In this document: positions 12,028-23,067 of the stretch, one piece after another
Layout: each line of letters opens with the position of its first letter
Numbering within the stretch: position 1 is the first letter of the stretch
From: Begonia masoniana
Lineage: Eukaryota; Streptophyta; Magnoliopsida; Cucurbitales; Begoniaceae
Assembly (NCBI GenBank): GCA_022432975.1
Contig: CM039509.1
Location: 18,303,760 to 18,367,759, forward strand
DNA length: 64,000 nt
Reading direction: 5' to 3'
The notes under the pieces: generated by a model
The model's input: only the letters and a program-made list of their open reading frames with translations
The model's database searches: none
What the model was told of the DNA's origin: nothing
Translations under genes and position numbers: made by a program

Positions 12028-12189
12028 TGTAACACCCGACAACTTCAACCAGGTGACTTCCTAAACTGTATTAACGGTCACGAATATTCAATCTTCACGG
12101 TTTAGGGTTTTATGCCAAGCTTAATTAATTACATGTGGATCTAAACTAGGTTGAGTGGCAAAGTTGTAATAATGGAGGATTGAGGCCAG

Positions 12190-12198
12190 TATTTAAAG
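12190..12198 (+). promoter_or_regulatory. TATA-like box of element D 5' LTR
   Basis: TATTTAAAG about 160 bp into the LTR, at the same place as the TATAAATAG box in element C. Confidence 0.5.
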
Positions 12199-12354
12199 AA
12201 AAAGGAAAGGATTCAAACCTCATTTAAACCACTGTAGCCGACATCCCCAACTCCCGGTGATTTCTTCTCTCCCAAGCTCTCGCTCTCTGTCAGCTGGAAA
12301 TCCCACATTCGACGATCGGTTTCCTTGCTTCTTCTCGGCTTCTTTGTGCTCGAG

Positions 12355-13390
12355 GTACGAGTTTGACAGTGTAGCTATCTTTCAGTCGTTAAGCTCTGTT
12401 TCAGCTATGTGTTGAGGTTCTGGATTCTTCAATGGCCGAGTATTAGTAAGGATATTTAAAATCTGAATGTAGTAATGTCATTCCGAATCGATTTTGGACA
12501 TTAAACAAACAACCCTGAGATATCGCTTATCGAATTTGTCTGTTCTGGGTTTTGGATTTCAAACTGCACAGAGAACTATACTAAGGATTCGGGAGTGACT
12601 ATAGCTATTAGATCCTATGATGACTTGTGATTAGAACAAATAGGATTTTGTTTTAACTACTGCAATGTAATTGTTTTAGGTGAGAAAGTTGGACGAGAAA
12701 GGAGCTCAAATTGCTAAGGAGACAAGGTAAGTGAATGGATAGGTTTCTCGGTCATTAGGACCCTACATCAAAGGATGCTAGGTAGAGACTCATATGATGA
12801 ATAGAAGTTTCCCTTATGTTACTGTTTATTGTTTATGCTGATGATTAGCTCAATGGTAAAGTTTCATGTCGAATGGTACTCAGTTCTGTAGCTTGATGAT
12901 TTAAGAATTTTCATGTCTATGCATCATGAATGTTTTATGCATATGAAAATGTTTTAAGAGCATGTCTTCGCATGAACAAGATAAGAATATAAAACTTATG
13001 CAACGTGAATTAAGAGAGGGTTGGGAGCGATTTGGCGTATGTCACTGTCCAAAAGAAGGACCATGATACGACCCGCAAGGGAACTATGTGCACTCTCACT
13101 GTCAAACCCCCTTTACCGGCACAAATCCCCCCTTAATCCACACAACTTAAATAAAGAATATGATCAATGACTATGAATGAAGAATATGATCAATGACTAT
13201 GAATGAAGAATATGATCAATGACTATGAATGAAGAATATGATCCATGACTATGAACGATGATTACGAGCAAAGATATGAATAAGAAAAGACTTATGAGCA
13301 TGTGATTTCCCAAATTATTCATTCATGCATCCATGTTAGTGTTGCATTCCTTACTAAGCATTAGACTTATAGTTAAACCTTATGATGCAG
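12355..13390 (+). other. Intron-like leader module in D 5' LTR
   Basis: Putative intron 1 is 12355-12679 (CGAG/GTACGA to TTTTAG/GTGAG). Mini-exon 2 is 12680-12726 (47 nt). Putative intron 2 is 12727-13390 (ACAAG/GTAAGTG to GATGCAG/GTGAAG), with CTTACTAAGC ahead of the acceptor. Splicing is inferred. Confidence 0.55.
13150..13255. repeat. 26-bp tandem repeat, about 4 copies (D 5' LTR)
   Basis: The unit contains GAATATGATCAATGACTATG. The matching array in the 3' LTR (20290-20445) has about 6 copies. Confidence 0.95.
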
Positions 13391-13804
13391 GTGAAGAGTT
13401 AGCAGGTGAGGATTCCCAGTCCAGAGATGATGTTTAAAGCTGGTTGCCGGAGGATGCTCAGTATGACAGTGCAAGGCTGGATAGGCGATTAAGTCCCTTG
13501 GTTATGCTCATAGTAAGTCAGAGAAGTTTATGATAAATAGATGACTAAGTAGAACAGAATTTCTTATAACAATGAGATTCGGACTTGAATGATTTGACTT
13601 CAGAGTCTGATAACGATTTTAAGGATTATTGAATGGGTTGTTTTGCTTAAGTCTTCCGCTATGCATATTTTGGATGAGTTTATGATTCTTACTCCTTGAG
13701 GTTTATATTTACTAAGATAAGATTTGAGTGAGTTGTGGTATTTTCTATTGGATGAAGTTGTTAGATGATTATAGTGTTTTCTGCCGTGTGACAAAAGCTG
13801 GATA

Positions 13805-14065
13805 AAGCAATCATCCGGCTGACGTCATCGGCAGATGTAGAGTGATTAAGCCATCGGATGATGAAAGTGCTATTTTGTCGTCTAGCGACCGGCAGATGTA
13901 GAGTATTTAAGTTACCGGATGATGTAAGTGTTATTTCATCGCCCAGTGACGGGTAGATGTAGAGTGTTTAAGCCATCGGAAGATGTAGGTATAATTTTGT
14001 CGTCTAGTGATCGGTGGATGAGGTGTATTAAAGTCACCAGATGATGAAAATGTTATTTTGTCGTC
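13805..14065. repeat. 61-bp minisatellite in D 5' LTR
   Basis: Unit starts recur at about 13831, 13892, 13953 and 14014, a period of 61 bp. Units carry CGGCAGATGTAGAGT, ATCGGATGATG and TTTTGTCGTCTAG. One TGACGTCA lies at the left edge. The region is missing from the 3' LTR. Confidence 0.9.
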
Positions 14066-14586
14066 TAGCGACCGGTATGTGTTGTATTGCTGATGCTGAA
14101 CGGGGTTAATGAACCACGAGTGAAGCACGTGCCCATCGGATGATATCTCCTATCTAATGAAGTTTTAAAGGGTCATGTGCTAAGCTCGTGTTCATCAGAA
14201 GATGTTCTCTGTTAGGTGGTGATAAGTGAGTCACGCGAGCTTCACGTGACGAATCGGATGATGAAATCTTTCTCTACCGGAAGATGTGAACCCCATGCTT
14301 GTCGTTTAGCGACCGGCAGGTGCAAGTTTAGTTCTCCATCGGTAGATGTAGTCTAAAGGTTTAAGTTTTCCTTACCAACCGATACACATTGTACTGCTCG
14401 CCGGCAGATGTGTAATGTTTTCCTTTGCCGAACAAGGCCTGATGAATTGCGTATGACATCTTGAGTTAGATTATGATCCAAAAAAAAATAATACCTTACT
14501 GATAATGAATCATGTGTGAGTAATAAGAATTAAATGATTAAGAAAGATATGGTTTATGTGACGATCTCTCTGGGTCGTTACAATTA

Positions 14587-14598
14587 TGGTATCAGAGC
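14587..14598 (+). promoter_or_regulatory. Primer-binding site of element D
   Basis: TGGTATCAGAGC, an exact match to the usual plant initiator tRNA-Met primer site, 4 bp after the LTR. Confidence 0.9.
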
Positions 14599-14745
14599 AA
14601 AACCGGATTCTAAAATCGATTCTGCAGACTGCCTTCCAGCACTGACTGTCACATGAGCACACTCCAGCAACTGTAAGTACTTATGATTTCAGTAAATGTC
14701 ATTAAGTTAAGATGTATCTATAATGATTTGTCTAGGAATCCCAAA

Positions 14746-17700
14746 ATGGTTAGAGGTCAGCAGAGAGAGACCAATGAGGATAGCAATGCCATTGCTCAGT
14801 TGACAGAGTTGGTCATGCGCCAATCTCGCCAGATCGAACAGCTGATGACTGTTAGAGAGGAACAAGGCAACTGCAGTACTAATGCAACTCATGATCATGG
14901 GGGTGAGCGTTTCCACTGGCTTCGACCCCTGGTGTTTAATGGACATGTTTCAGATCCTATTTATGCTGAGGAGTGGGTTTGAAAGATAGAAGACATGTTT
15001 AAGTACGCAAAGGTTGATGAAGGAGATAAGGTCACATATGCTGTCTTTCATTTGGAATTGAGTGCAAGGCATTGGTGGGATTCAATCCAGAACACCGCTA
15101 ATGCAGGAGCTATGACTTGGAAAATGTTTAAGACTGCCTTCTTTCACAAGTACTTCAATAGGACTGTTCGGGCCAACAAGAAGAAAGAGTTCTTGAATCT
15201 GCGACAAACTGGCTCTGTGACGGATTACATATGCAAATTTGATGCTTTATCACGGTTTGCTCCCCGAATGATTGAGGATGATAAGGACAGGATATACCAA
15301 TTCGTTCAGGGACTGAAGCCGAGTTTGTACATGAAAGTAAAGACTGCTGGGATACACAATGTACCTTATGGTAAAGTGATGGCTAAGGTCTTGGAGCTGG
15401 AAGAGGCAGAAGAGCAGCCAATAAAATTCACGAAGGAAACTCAGCCGCCGCCACGTCAGAACAAAGGATGGCAGCCGCAACAGAACAGGGGACTACAACA
15501 ACAACAAGGTATAAAGAGACCCTTCAATCCAAATGATGATCAGAGAAAAGGAAAGCAACCAATAGCCCCTCAATGCCCCACCTATCAGAAGAACCATCCC
15601 GGCGAATGCAAATTACTTTCTGGCCGCTGTTTTAGATGTGACAAGGTCGGACATGTAGTCAGAGACTGCCCCATGCCACCCGATCCAAACAGAGCAAGAG
15701 TAATGCCCCGAGTCTTTGCTATGATGGAAGATGAAGACACCATGCAGCATACGGTCATAACAGGTACAATTATGATCTGTGGTGTTTCTGCTTATACACT
15801 TATAGACACGGGTGCCACACACTCATTTATTGCAACCTTGTTTGCGAGTAAGCATAAGTTAGAATACTTACCAGCTGATAGGCCATATAGTGTGATGTTA
15901 CCATCGGGAAAGTCCTTGAATTCTGAGCAGATATTGAAAGGCAATATTGTGTCCCTAGGAGATATGAAGTTATATGTAGAACTGATTGTAGTTGACATGA
16001 AGGGATATGAAGTTATATTAGGAATGGATTGGTTATCTAGGCATTATGCCACGATAAGTTGTAGGTCTGGATTAGTCGAGTTTCGACCCCCTAATGGAGA
16101 CCAGTACACTTTCCAAGCTATCCCAAAAATAAGTAAGATACCGATTATATCCTCGCTAGAGACTCAGTGGTTATTGAAAGATGGTTGTGAGAGTTATCTA
16201 GCTAGTGTGATCGATAATCGGGTAAAGAACAAAGTAGAGCTACAAGATATTTCTATAATTAAAGAGTTCCCTGATGTGTTTATGGATGATTTGCCAGGAT
16301 TACCGCCCGATAGAGAAATAGAATTTGTAATTGATACATATCCCGAGGCATTACCCGTATCTAAGAATCCTTATCGCATGGCACCTGCCGAGCTAAAGGA
16401 GTTAAAGGTCCAACTACAGGAATTAGTAGACAAGGGATTCATACGCTCTAGTAGTTCTCCCTGGGGTGCACCTGTGTTGTTCGTTAAGAAGAAAGATGGT
16501 TCCCTAAGGATGTGCATAGATTACCGAGAACTGAACAAGTTGACGATTAAGAATAAATACCCCTTGCCCCGAATCGACGACTTGTTTGACCAATTGCAAG
16601 GAGCTAAGGTGTTTTCAAAGATTGACTTACGTTCGGGGTACTACCAACTGAAGGTTAAGGAAAGTGATATACCTAAGACAGCTTTTAGGACCCGCTATGG
16701 ACATTATGAATTCCTTGTGATGTCGTTTGGGTTAACCAATGCACCTGCAGCTTTTATGGATTTGATGAATCGAGTGTTTCGTGACTACTTGGACAAGTTT
16801 GTGATTGTATTTATAGATGATATTCTCATATACTCACAGACTAAGGCTAACCATATGGAACACTTAAGGATAGTTTTGACCACCCTGAGACAGCAACAAT
16901 TTTATGCCAAGTTATCCAAATGTGAGTTCTGGTTGTATAAGGTTAACTTTTTAGGCCATGTCATTTCTGCTGAGGGTATATCAGTAGATCCAACTAAGAT
17001 TCAGGCTGTTAAGGACTGGCCACAACCAAGGAATGTTAGTGAAGTCCGTAGTTTTCTTGGTTTGGCAGGCTATTATAGGAAGTTTATTAAGGGATTTTCC
17101 ATGATAGCTAAGCCTTTAACTAGTTTGACAAAGAAGGACACCAAGTACTCTTGGACCGAAGCTTGTGAAGATGGCTTCCAGACACTTAAGTTGAAGTTAA
17201 CGACAGCTCCACTTTTGACTCTCCCAACTGAAGGAGGAAAGTTTAGTGTTTATTGTGATGCATCCAAAGTTGGACTGGGGTGTGTTTTGATGCAAGAAGG
17301 CAAGGTTATAGCGTATGCCTCTAGGCAGCTAAAGAATTATGAACAGAACTACCCCACTCACGATTTGGAATTAGCCGCAGTTGTGTTTGCATTAAAGATC
17401 TGGAGACATTATCTGTATGGACAACAGTGTGAGGTATTTTCCGACCATAAAAGCCTGAAGTACCTCTTTACTCAAAAGGAATTAAACATGACACAGAGAC
17501 GTTGGTTAGAATTTGTTAAAGACTATGACTTCGAGATTAAGTATCATCCAGGCAAGGCTAATGCTGTAGCCGATGCTTTAAGTAGAATGTCAACGACAAT
17601 GCAACCCACATTATCAACCATGTCTATACCTTTGAGGAAGGAAGTTCAGAGGTTCGAATTGGAAATAGTTCCTAAGCTGTCAGCTTTACTGGCTGATTTA

Positions 17701-19132
17701 TTTATCCGACCAACTATTTTGGACAGGATCAAGGAGGCACAACAAAAGGATTCGAAGGAGAATAGTAGCATGACGAATAAGTTAAAGGACGTCTCCTCGG
17801 AGTTCATTCTCTCTAGTGATGGCACTTTGAAATTTAAGAACCGATGGTACATTCCGAATGATAAGGAGTTGCGTGAGTTGATCTTGGCTGAAGCTCATTC
17901 TTCCTCCTTTTCTGTGCATCCTGGTAGCACCAAGATGTATCGGGATTTAAGGTTACATTATTGGTGGCCAAATATGAAGAGGGATGTTGCTATGTACGTG
18001 GAGTCATGTTTGATATGCCAACAGGCTAAGGCAGAACACCAACGCCCAGGAGGTACCCTTCCAATCCCTGAATGGAAGTGGGAAAACATTGCTATGGATT
18101 TTGTAGTAGGTTTTCCAAAGACAACTAAAGGACGTGATAGTATTTGGGTAGTGGTTGATAGAATGACAAAGTCGGCACACTTTATACCTGTAAGAATGAC
18201 TTTCACAATGGACCAGCTTGCTGATCTGTATGTCCAAGAAATCATCAGATTGCATGGAGTTCCTTTATCTATTGTATCCGATCGTGATCCTAGATTCACC
18301 TCAAGGTTTTGGCAAAGCTTACAAGGCACATTAGGATCAAAATTATCTTTCAGCACTGCCTTCCACCCACAAACCGATGGACAATCTGAACGAACAATTC
18401 AAATACTTGAGGATATATTGAGGGCATGTGTGCTTGAGTTCCAAACATCATGGAGTCGATACCTGCCATTGGTTGAATTCTCTTACAACAATAGTTACCA
18501 ATCCATCATAGGTATGGAACCTTATGAGGCACTGTATGGCAGGAAGTGCAGGTCACCTTTGTACTGGGATGAGGTCGGTGAAGCAAAACTCCTAGGTCCC
18601 GAGATTTTGCAACAGATGTCGGACAAGATTGCCACTATTAGGAAAAGAATGATAACTGCACAGAGCCGACAGAAGAGTTATGCAGACCAGAGGAGAAGAG
18701 ACCTTGAGTTTTCTGTTGGCGATGAAGTTTTCCTGAGGATTTTACCATTTAAAGGAGTTTTAAGATTTGGTAAGAAAGGAAAGCTAAACCCACGATTTAT
18801 TGGACCATTCCCCATCTTAGAAAGGATTGGCAGTACAGCATATAGATTGCAATTGCCTCCATCGTTGGAAAAGGTGCATAATGTTTTCCATGTGTCAATG
18901 TTAAGGAAATGCATACGGGATCCTACACATGTTGTTAAGCCAGTGGATGTCGAAATTGAACCATCGTTAATGTATGAAGAAAAGCCGGTGCAAATTTTGG
19001 AATCTGCAGAAAAGACTCTGAGGAATAAAGAGATTCCACTGGTGAAAGTTTTATGGATGAATCATGGTATCGAGGAAGCCACATGGGAAAGACAGTAGGA
19101 CATGATGGACAGATATCCAGAACTCTTCGCTT
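14746..19132 (+). pseudogene. Element D gag-pol, near complete with two nonsense codons
   Basis: A single frame runs from the ATG at 14746 to the final stop at 19130-19132. Stops break it at 14980-14982 (codon 79) and 19096-19098; between them 1367 residues are open from 14995. Numbered from that Met: gag to about 200, zinc knuckle [14 protein letters not shown] at 212-225, protease Asp271 (DTGATHSF), RT active site FIDD 606-609, RNase H Asp755, integrase HHCC zinc finger from His968, and catalytic D1035, D1096, E1132. A GPF motif and a chromodomain-like tail ([17 protein letters not shown]) follow, pointing to a Tekay/Del-type chromovirus. Relative to F, two residues are missing just before the integrase PEWKWE motif. 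It most likely cannot make a full polyprotein. Confidence 0.95.
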
Positions 19133-19164
19133 GATCAATTTTCGGGGACGAAAATTTTGTTTAC

Positions 19165-19175
19165 GGAGGGGTGGA
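19165..19175 (+). promoter_or_regulatory. Polypurine tract of element D
   Basis: GGAGGGGTGGA directly before the 3' LTR. The upstream GGGGACGAAAATTTTG is also near-identical to the matching stretch of element C. Confidence 0.8.
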
Positions 19176-20833
19176 TGTAACACCCGACAACTTCAACCAG
19201 GTGACTTCCTAAACTGTATTAACGTTCACGAATATTCAATCTTCACGGTTTATGCCAAGCTTAATTAATTACATGTGGATCTAAACTAGGTTGAGTGGCA
19301 AAGTTGTAATAATAGAGGATTGAGGCCAGTATTTAAAGAAAAAGGAAAAGATTCAAACCTCATTTAAACCACTGTAGCCGACATCCCCAACTCCCGGTGA
19401 TTTCTTCTCTCCCAAGCTCTCGCTCTCTGTCAGCTGGAAATCCCTCCTTCGACGATCGGTTTCCTTACTGCTTCTCGGCTACTTTGTGCTCGAGGTACGA
19501 GTTTGACAATGTAGCTATCTTTCAGTCGTTAAGCTCTGTTTCAGCTATGTGTTGAGGTTCTGGATTCTTCAATGGCCGAGTATTAGTAAGAATATTTAAA
19601 ATCCGAATGTAGTAATGTCATTCCGAATCGATTTTGGACATTAAACAAACAACCCTGAGATATCGCTTATCGAATTTGTCTGTTCTGGGTGTTGGATTTC
19701 AAACTGCACAGAGAACTATACTAAGGATTCGGGAGTGACTATAGCTATTAGATCCTAGGATGACTTGTGATTAGAACTAGTAGGATTTTGTTTTAACTAC
19801 TGCAATGTAAATGTTTTAGGTGAGGAAGTTGGAAGGGAAAGGAGCTCAAATTGCTAAGGAGACCAGGTAAGTGAATGAATAGGTTTCTCGGTCATTAGAA
19901 CCCTACATCAAAGGATGCTAGGTAGAGACTCATATGATGAATAGAAGTTTCCCTTATGTTACTGTTTATTGTTTATGCTGATGATTAGCTCAGTGGTAAA
20001 GTTTCATGTCGAATGGTACTCAGTTCTGTAGCTTGATGATTTAAGAATTTTCATGTCTATGCATCATGAATGTTTTATGCATATGAAAATGTTTTAAGAG
20101 CATGTCTTCGCATGAACAAGATAAGAATATAAAACTTATTCAACGTGAATTAAGAGAGGGTTGGGGGCGGTTTGGCGTATGTCACTGTCCAAAAGAAGGA
20201 CCATGATACGACCCGCAAGGGAACTATGTGCACTCTCACTGTCAAACCCCTTTTACCGGCACAAATCCCCTCTTAATCCACACAACTTAAATGAAGAATA
20301 TGATCAATGACTATGAATGAAGAATATGATCAATGACTATGAATGAAGAATATGATCAATGACTATGAATGAAGAATATGATCAATGACTATGAATGAAG
20401 AATATGATCAATGACTATGAATGATGAATATGATCCATGACTATGAACGATGATTACGAGCAAAGATATGAATAAGAAAAGACTTATGAGTATGTGATTT
20501 CCCAAATTATTCATTCATGCATCCATGTTAGTGTTGCATTCCTTACTAAGCATTAGGCTTATAGTTAAACCTTATGATGTAGGTGAAGAGTTAGCAGGTG
20601 AGGATTCCCAGTCCAGTGATGATGTTTAAAGCTGGTTGCCAGAGGATGCTCAGTATGACAGTGCAAGGCTGGATAGGTGATTAAGTCCCCTAGTTATGCT
20701 CATAGTAAGTCAGAGAAGTTTATGATAAATAGATGACTAAGTAGAACAGAATTTCTTATAACAATGAGATTCGGACTTGAATGATTTGACTTCAGAGTCT
20801 GATAACGATTTTAAGGATTATTGAATGGGTTGT
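19176..20833 (+). repeat. Element D 3' LTR, main part
   Basis: Matches 12028 to about 13640 of the 5' LTR with few differences. It stops where element F begins at ...GAATGGGTTGT. Only the last 70 bp of this LTR reappear, at 26616-26685. Confidence 0.92.
20290..20445. repeat. 26-bp tandem repeat, about 6 copies (D 3' LTR)
   Basis: Same unit as at 13150-13255 but with about two more copies. The two LTRs were identical at insertion, so the array changed afterwards. Confidence 0.95.
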
Positions 20834-21154
20834 TGTAACGCCCCGAGTTCTCTGAACCCGGTTCGTCACACAAAACCCGTGCACGAACTAAAAACTTCAT
20901 TCATAATTTGAATTAATTTAAATAACTTAGAGTTAAACAAAACCATAAAGTGTTTGGATAATCGGATAAAATGTTCGAGATAAATCGACCAAAAGAAATA
21001 AAGGTTTAAATCACAAAACACTATTAAAACTCTAAAGACAACAACATCTGCCGGTAGAAAAATCAACGGAAGAAGCAGACACAGCAAATATAAGACTCCT
21101 GCCGATGACGTGGACCTGAAGACTTGGAACTGAAGGACATTTCTCGGCGGGCTG

Positions 21155-21425
21155 CACCTACCGATGGCGTCAACACAACTTCATCTGCCGATGACGTCAA
21201 CACAATTTCATCTGCCGATGACGTCAGCACAATTTCATCTGCCGATGACGTCAGCACAATTTCATCTGCCGATGATGTCAGCACAACTTCATCTGCCGAT
21301 GACGTCAGCACAACTTCATCTGCCGATGAAGTCAACATGACTTCATCTGCCGATGAAGCCAACACGACTGCACATACAACTTCCACTGCCGATGAAGTCA
21401 ACATGACTTCATCTGCCGATAGAAA
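21155..21425. repeat. 27-bp minisatellite with TGACGTCA
   Basis: About ten imperfect 27-bp units built on TCTGCCGATGACGTCA. Four carry the full palindrome TGACGTCA, a bZIP/TGA-type binding core; others read TGATGTCA or TGAAGTCA. Because 27 is a multiple of 3, spurious repetitive open frames exist on both strands. Confidence 0.93.
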
Positions 21426-21987
21426 TAGGTCTATATCTATCGATAGAAATAAGGCTACATCTTCCGATGCCTTTACCGAAGACATCATCCGATAGAAATT
21501 TGGATACACCTACCGATAGACATCCCCTTCCGGTAGGTTCAAACTACCCAACTTCTGCCAACAGAATGCATCTGCCGACAGATAACAAAACACATCCCAT
21601 CTACCGATAAATTCAGGGCGACATTCTGGCTACTCCTAATTATACAATACAACTCCATTTATGAAAAAGAATCTATTTGCCTTACTGAAATCACTCAAAA
21701 AAAAAAATTCAAACCCATGTATTCCTTAAAATCCAACAAGTGCAAATCTTCAAATCTCAGCGGAATGCCATTATCAAATAACAAAACTCAATTTGTTCAA
21801 AACGCTGATATCACTACTGTTATGAAAACTCGATCCATCTAAAATAAAGCATTGATAATAAAACCTTCACTCCAACAGACATCAATTAAACTGCCCCATC
21901 AGCTGCCAGAACATTGTGTGGATGCACTCCTCCAACCCAACTAGCCTTCTGTGAACTCAGTAAACACACCTGCTAAAACTTCTTCAC

Positions 21988-22749
21988 CTACATCACAAAA
22001 CTCATCTATTAGCCTAATGCTAAGCAAGTAAAGCAATAATGCATGAAAAGCTGAAGACATGTCATCCTAGCATGCAGTTTCTACTTTTCTCATCTCTGTT
22101 ACATATTCATCGTTATAATCGGATTCCTCTCTAAATTGGGAGTTGAATCACTTCTCCCAAAGTATGAACATCCCTGTCTCATTAGGAGTTGGATTAATTC
22201 TCCTAACAGTGAATATATATATACTGATCAATGTTCAGATCCACTTCGAAATTGGGAGTTGGATCAGTTTTCCCAAAGTATGATCCCTGGCTCATTAAGG
22301 GTTGGATTAGTTCCCTTAACAGAAAATGTTTCACATAAATCACTTCAGAATGTTCACTTCCTCACTATATCAAAACATGTAAACTCATTTTCGTGTACTT
22401 TCAAATATATGATGCATGAAACAGGAAAACATTCAAACACACAAAAATCCTATTGTTCTGTGATGTAGGCCCGAAGGCACAAGCAAACTTCACTTACCTG
22501 GATTCCTAGCAAATGCTCGGTTAAGAGCTACCTCGGGGGTTTGGTTCACCTATATTCATAAACAGAATGTTAAACCTTAGTCTAAGCTATTCAGAATTCT
22601 AAGGAGTTGGTTTGGGAGTACTTCTCACAGAGCACTCCCGATTAAACTCCAAACTCGAACTACTCTTTCTCACGACATTCCCAAGATATCCACATTGTCC
22701 TTTTTCTGTTATCTATTTATCAATACATAAAGAAAACAAAAGAACTTAC
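21988..22749 (-). other. Intron-like leader module in F 3' LTR
   Basis: On the minus strand, putative intron 1 is 22749-22550 (TTTAG/GTAAGTTC to ATATAG/GTGAAC). Mini-exon 2 is 22549-22498 (52 nt). Putative intron 2 is 22497-21988 (CCAG/GTAAGTG to GATGTAG/GTGAAG). GGGCCTACATC follows the second donor and TTAGCATTAGGC precedes the acceptor. Confidence 0.5.
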
Positions 22750-22875
22750 CTAAATCGAAGGAGGTCGCTGGAAGAAATCAAAGAGAGGTCTCCAATCGCT
22801 CTCGGCTAAACTGAGGAGCTGAGAATTCCGAAGAGGAAACAATAAACAGTGGCGGCTAAACCTCATTTACTCTTT

Positions 22876-22884
22876 CCTTAAATA
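22876..22884 (-). promoter_or_regulatory. TATA-like box of element F LTR
   Basis: TATTTAAGG on the minus strand, about 150 bp from the LTR start, at the same place as in elements C and D. Confidence 0.45.
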
Positions 22885-23032
22885 CGATATCCATTGCAAA
22901 AATTGACAATTACCCTTATACCCCCACTTAGTTACTCATTAACCTAATTGATATCTCTCCCAATTTCATTCCATAAAATTCACACTTAGAAGATTAATAG
23001 ATTATTTTAATTCTAATAAACCGGGTGTTACA

Positions 23033-23045
23033 ATCTACCCTCCTT
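23033..23045 (-). promoter_or_regulatory. Polypurine tract of element F
   Basis: Minus strand AAGGAGGGTAGAT directly before the 3' LTR, with TTTTGAGGACAAAATTC just upstream, as at other gypsy pol ends here. Confidence 0.75.
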
Positions 23046-23067
23046 AAAAGAATTTTGTCCTCAAAAT

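Larger units (their letters stand above)
12028..14582 (+). repeat. Element D 5' LTR
   Basis: A 2555-bp LTR with TATTTAAAG near its start, an intron-like leader (12355-13390), a 26-bp repeat array, and a 61-bp minisatellite in its 3' part. It shares blocks with the C LTR (for example ACCTCA...CACTGTAGCC and the mini-exon) but differs in the repeats. Confidence 0.93.
20834..23032 (-). repeat. Element F 3' LTR
   Basis: 2199 bp. On the minus strand it opens TGTAACACCCGGTTTATTAG and closes GGGGCGTTACA. It contains the 27-bp TGACGTCA array, a tandem duplication of about 120 bp at 22130-22325 (AATTGGGAGTTG...CTCCCAA), and an intron-like leader. Confidence 0.92.

Noticed and set aside
14587..14598. 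tRNA gene near the LTR ends
   Set aside because: Only the 12-base primer-binding complement of tRNA-Met is present, not a cloverleaf.
21063..21509. Repetitive open frames on both strands (TSSADE-type and SADDVST-type)
   Set aside because: They arise because the LTR minisatellite unit is 27 bp, a multiple of three. There is no gene context.
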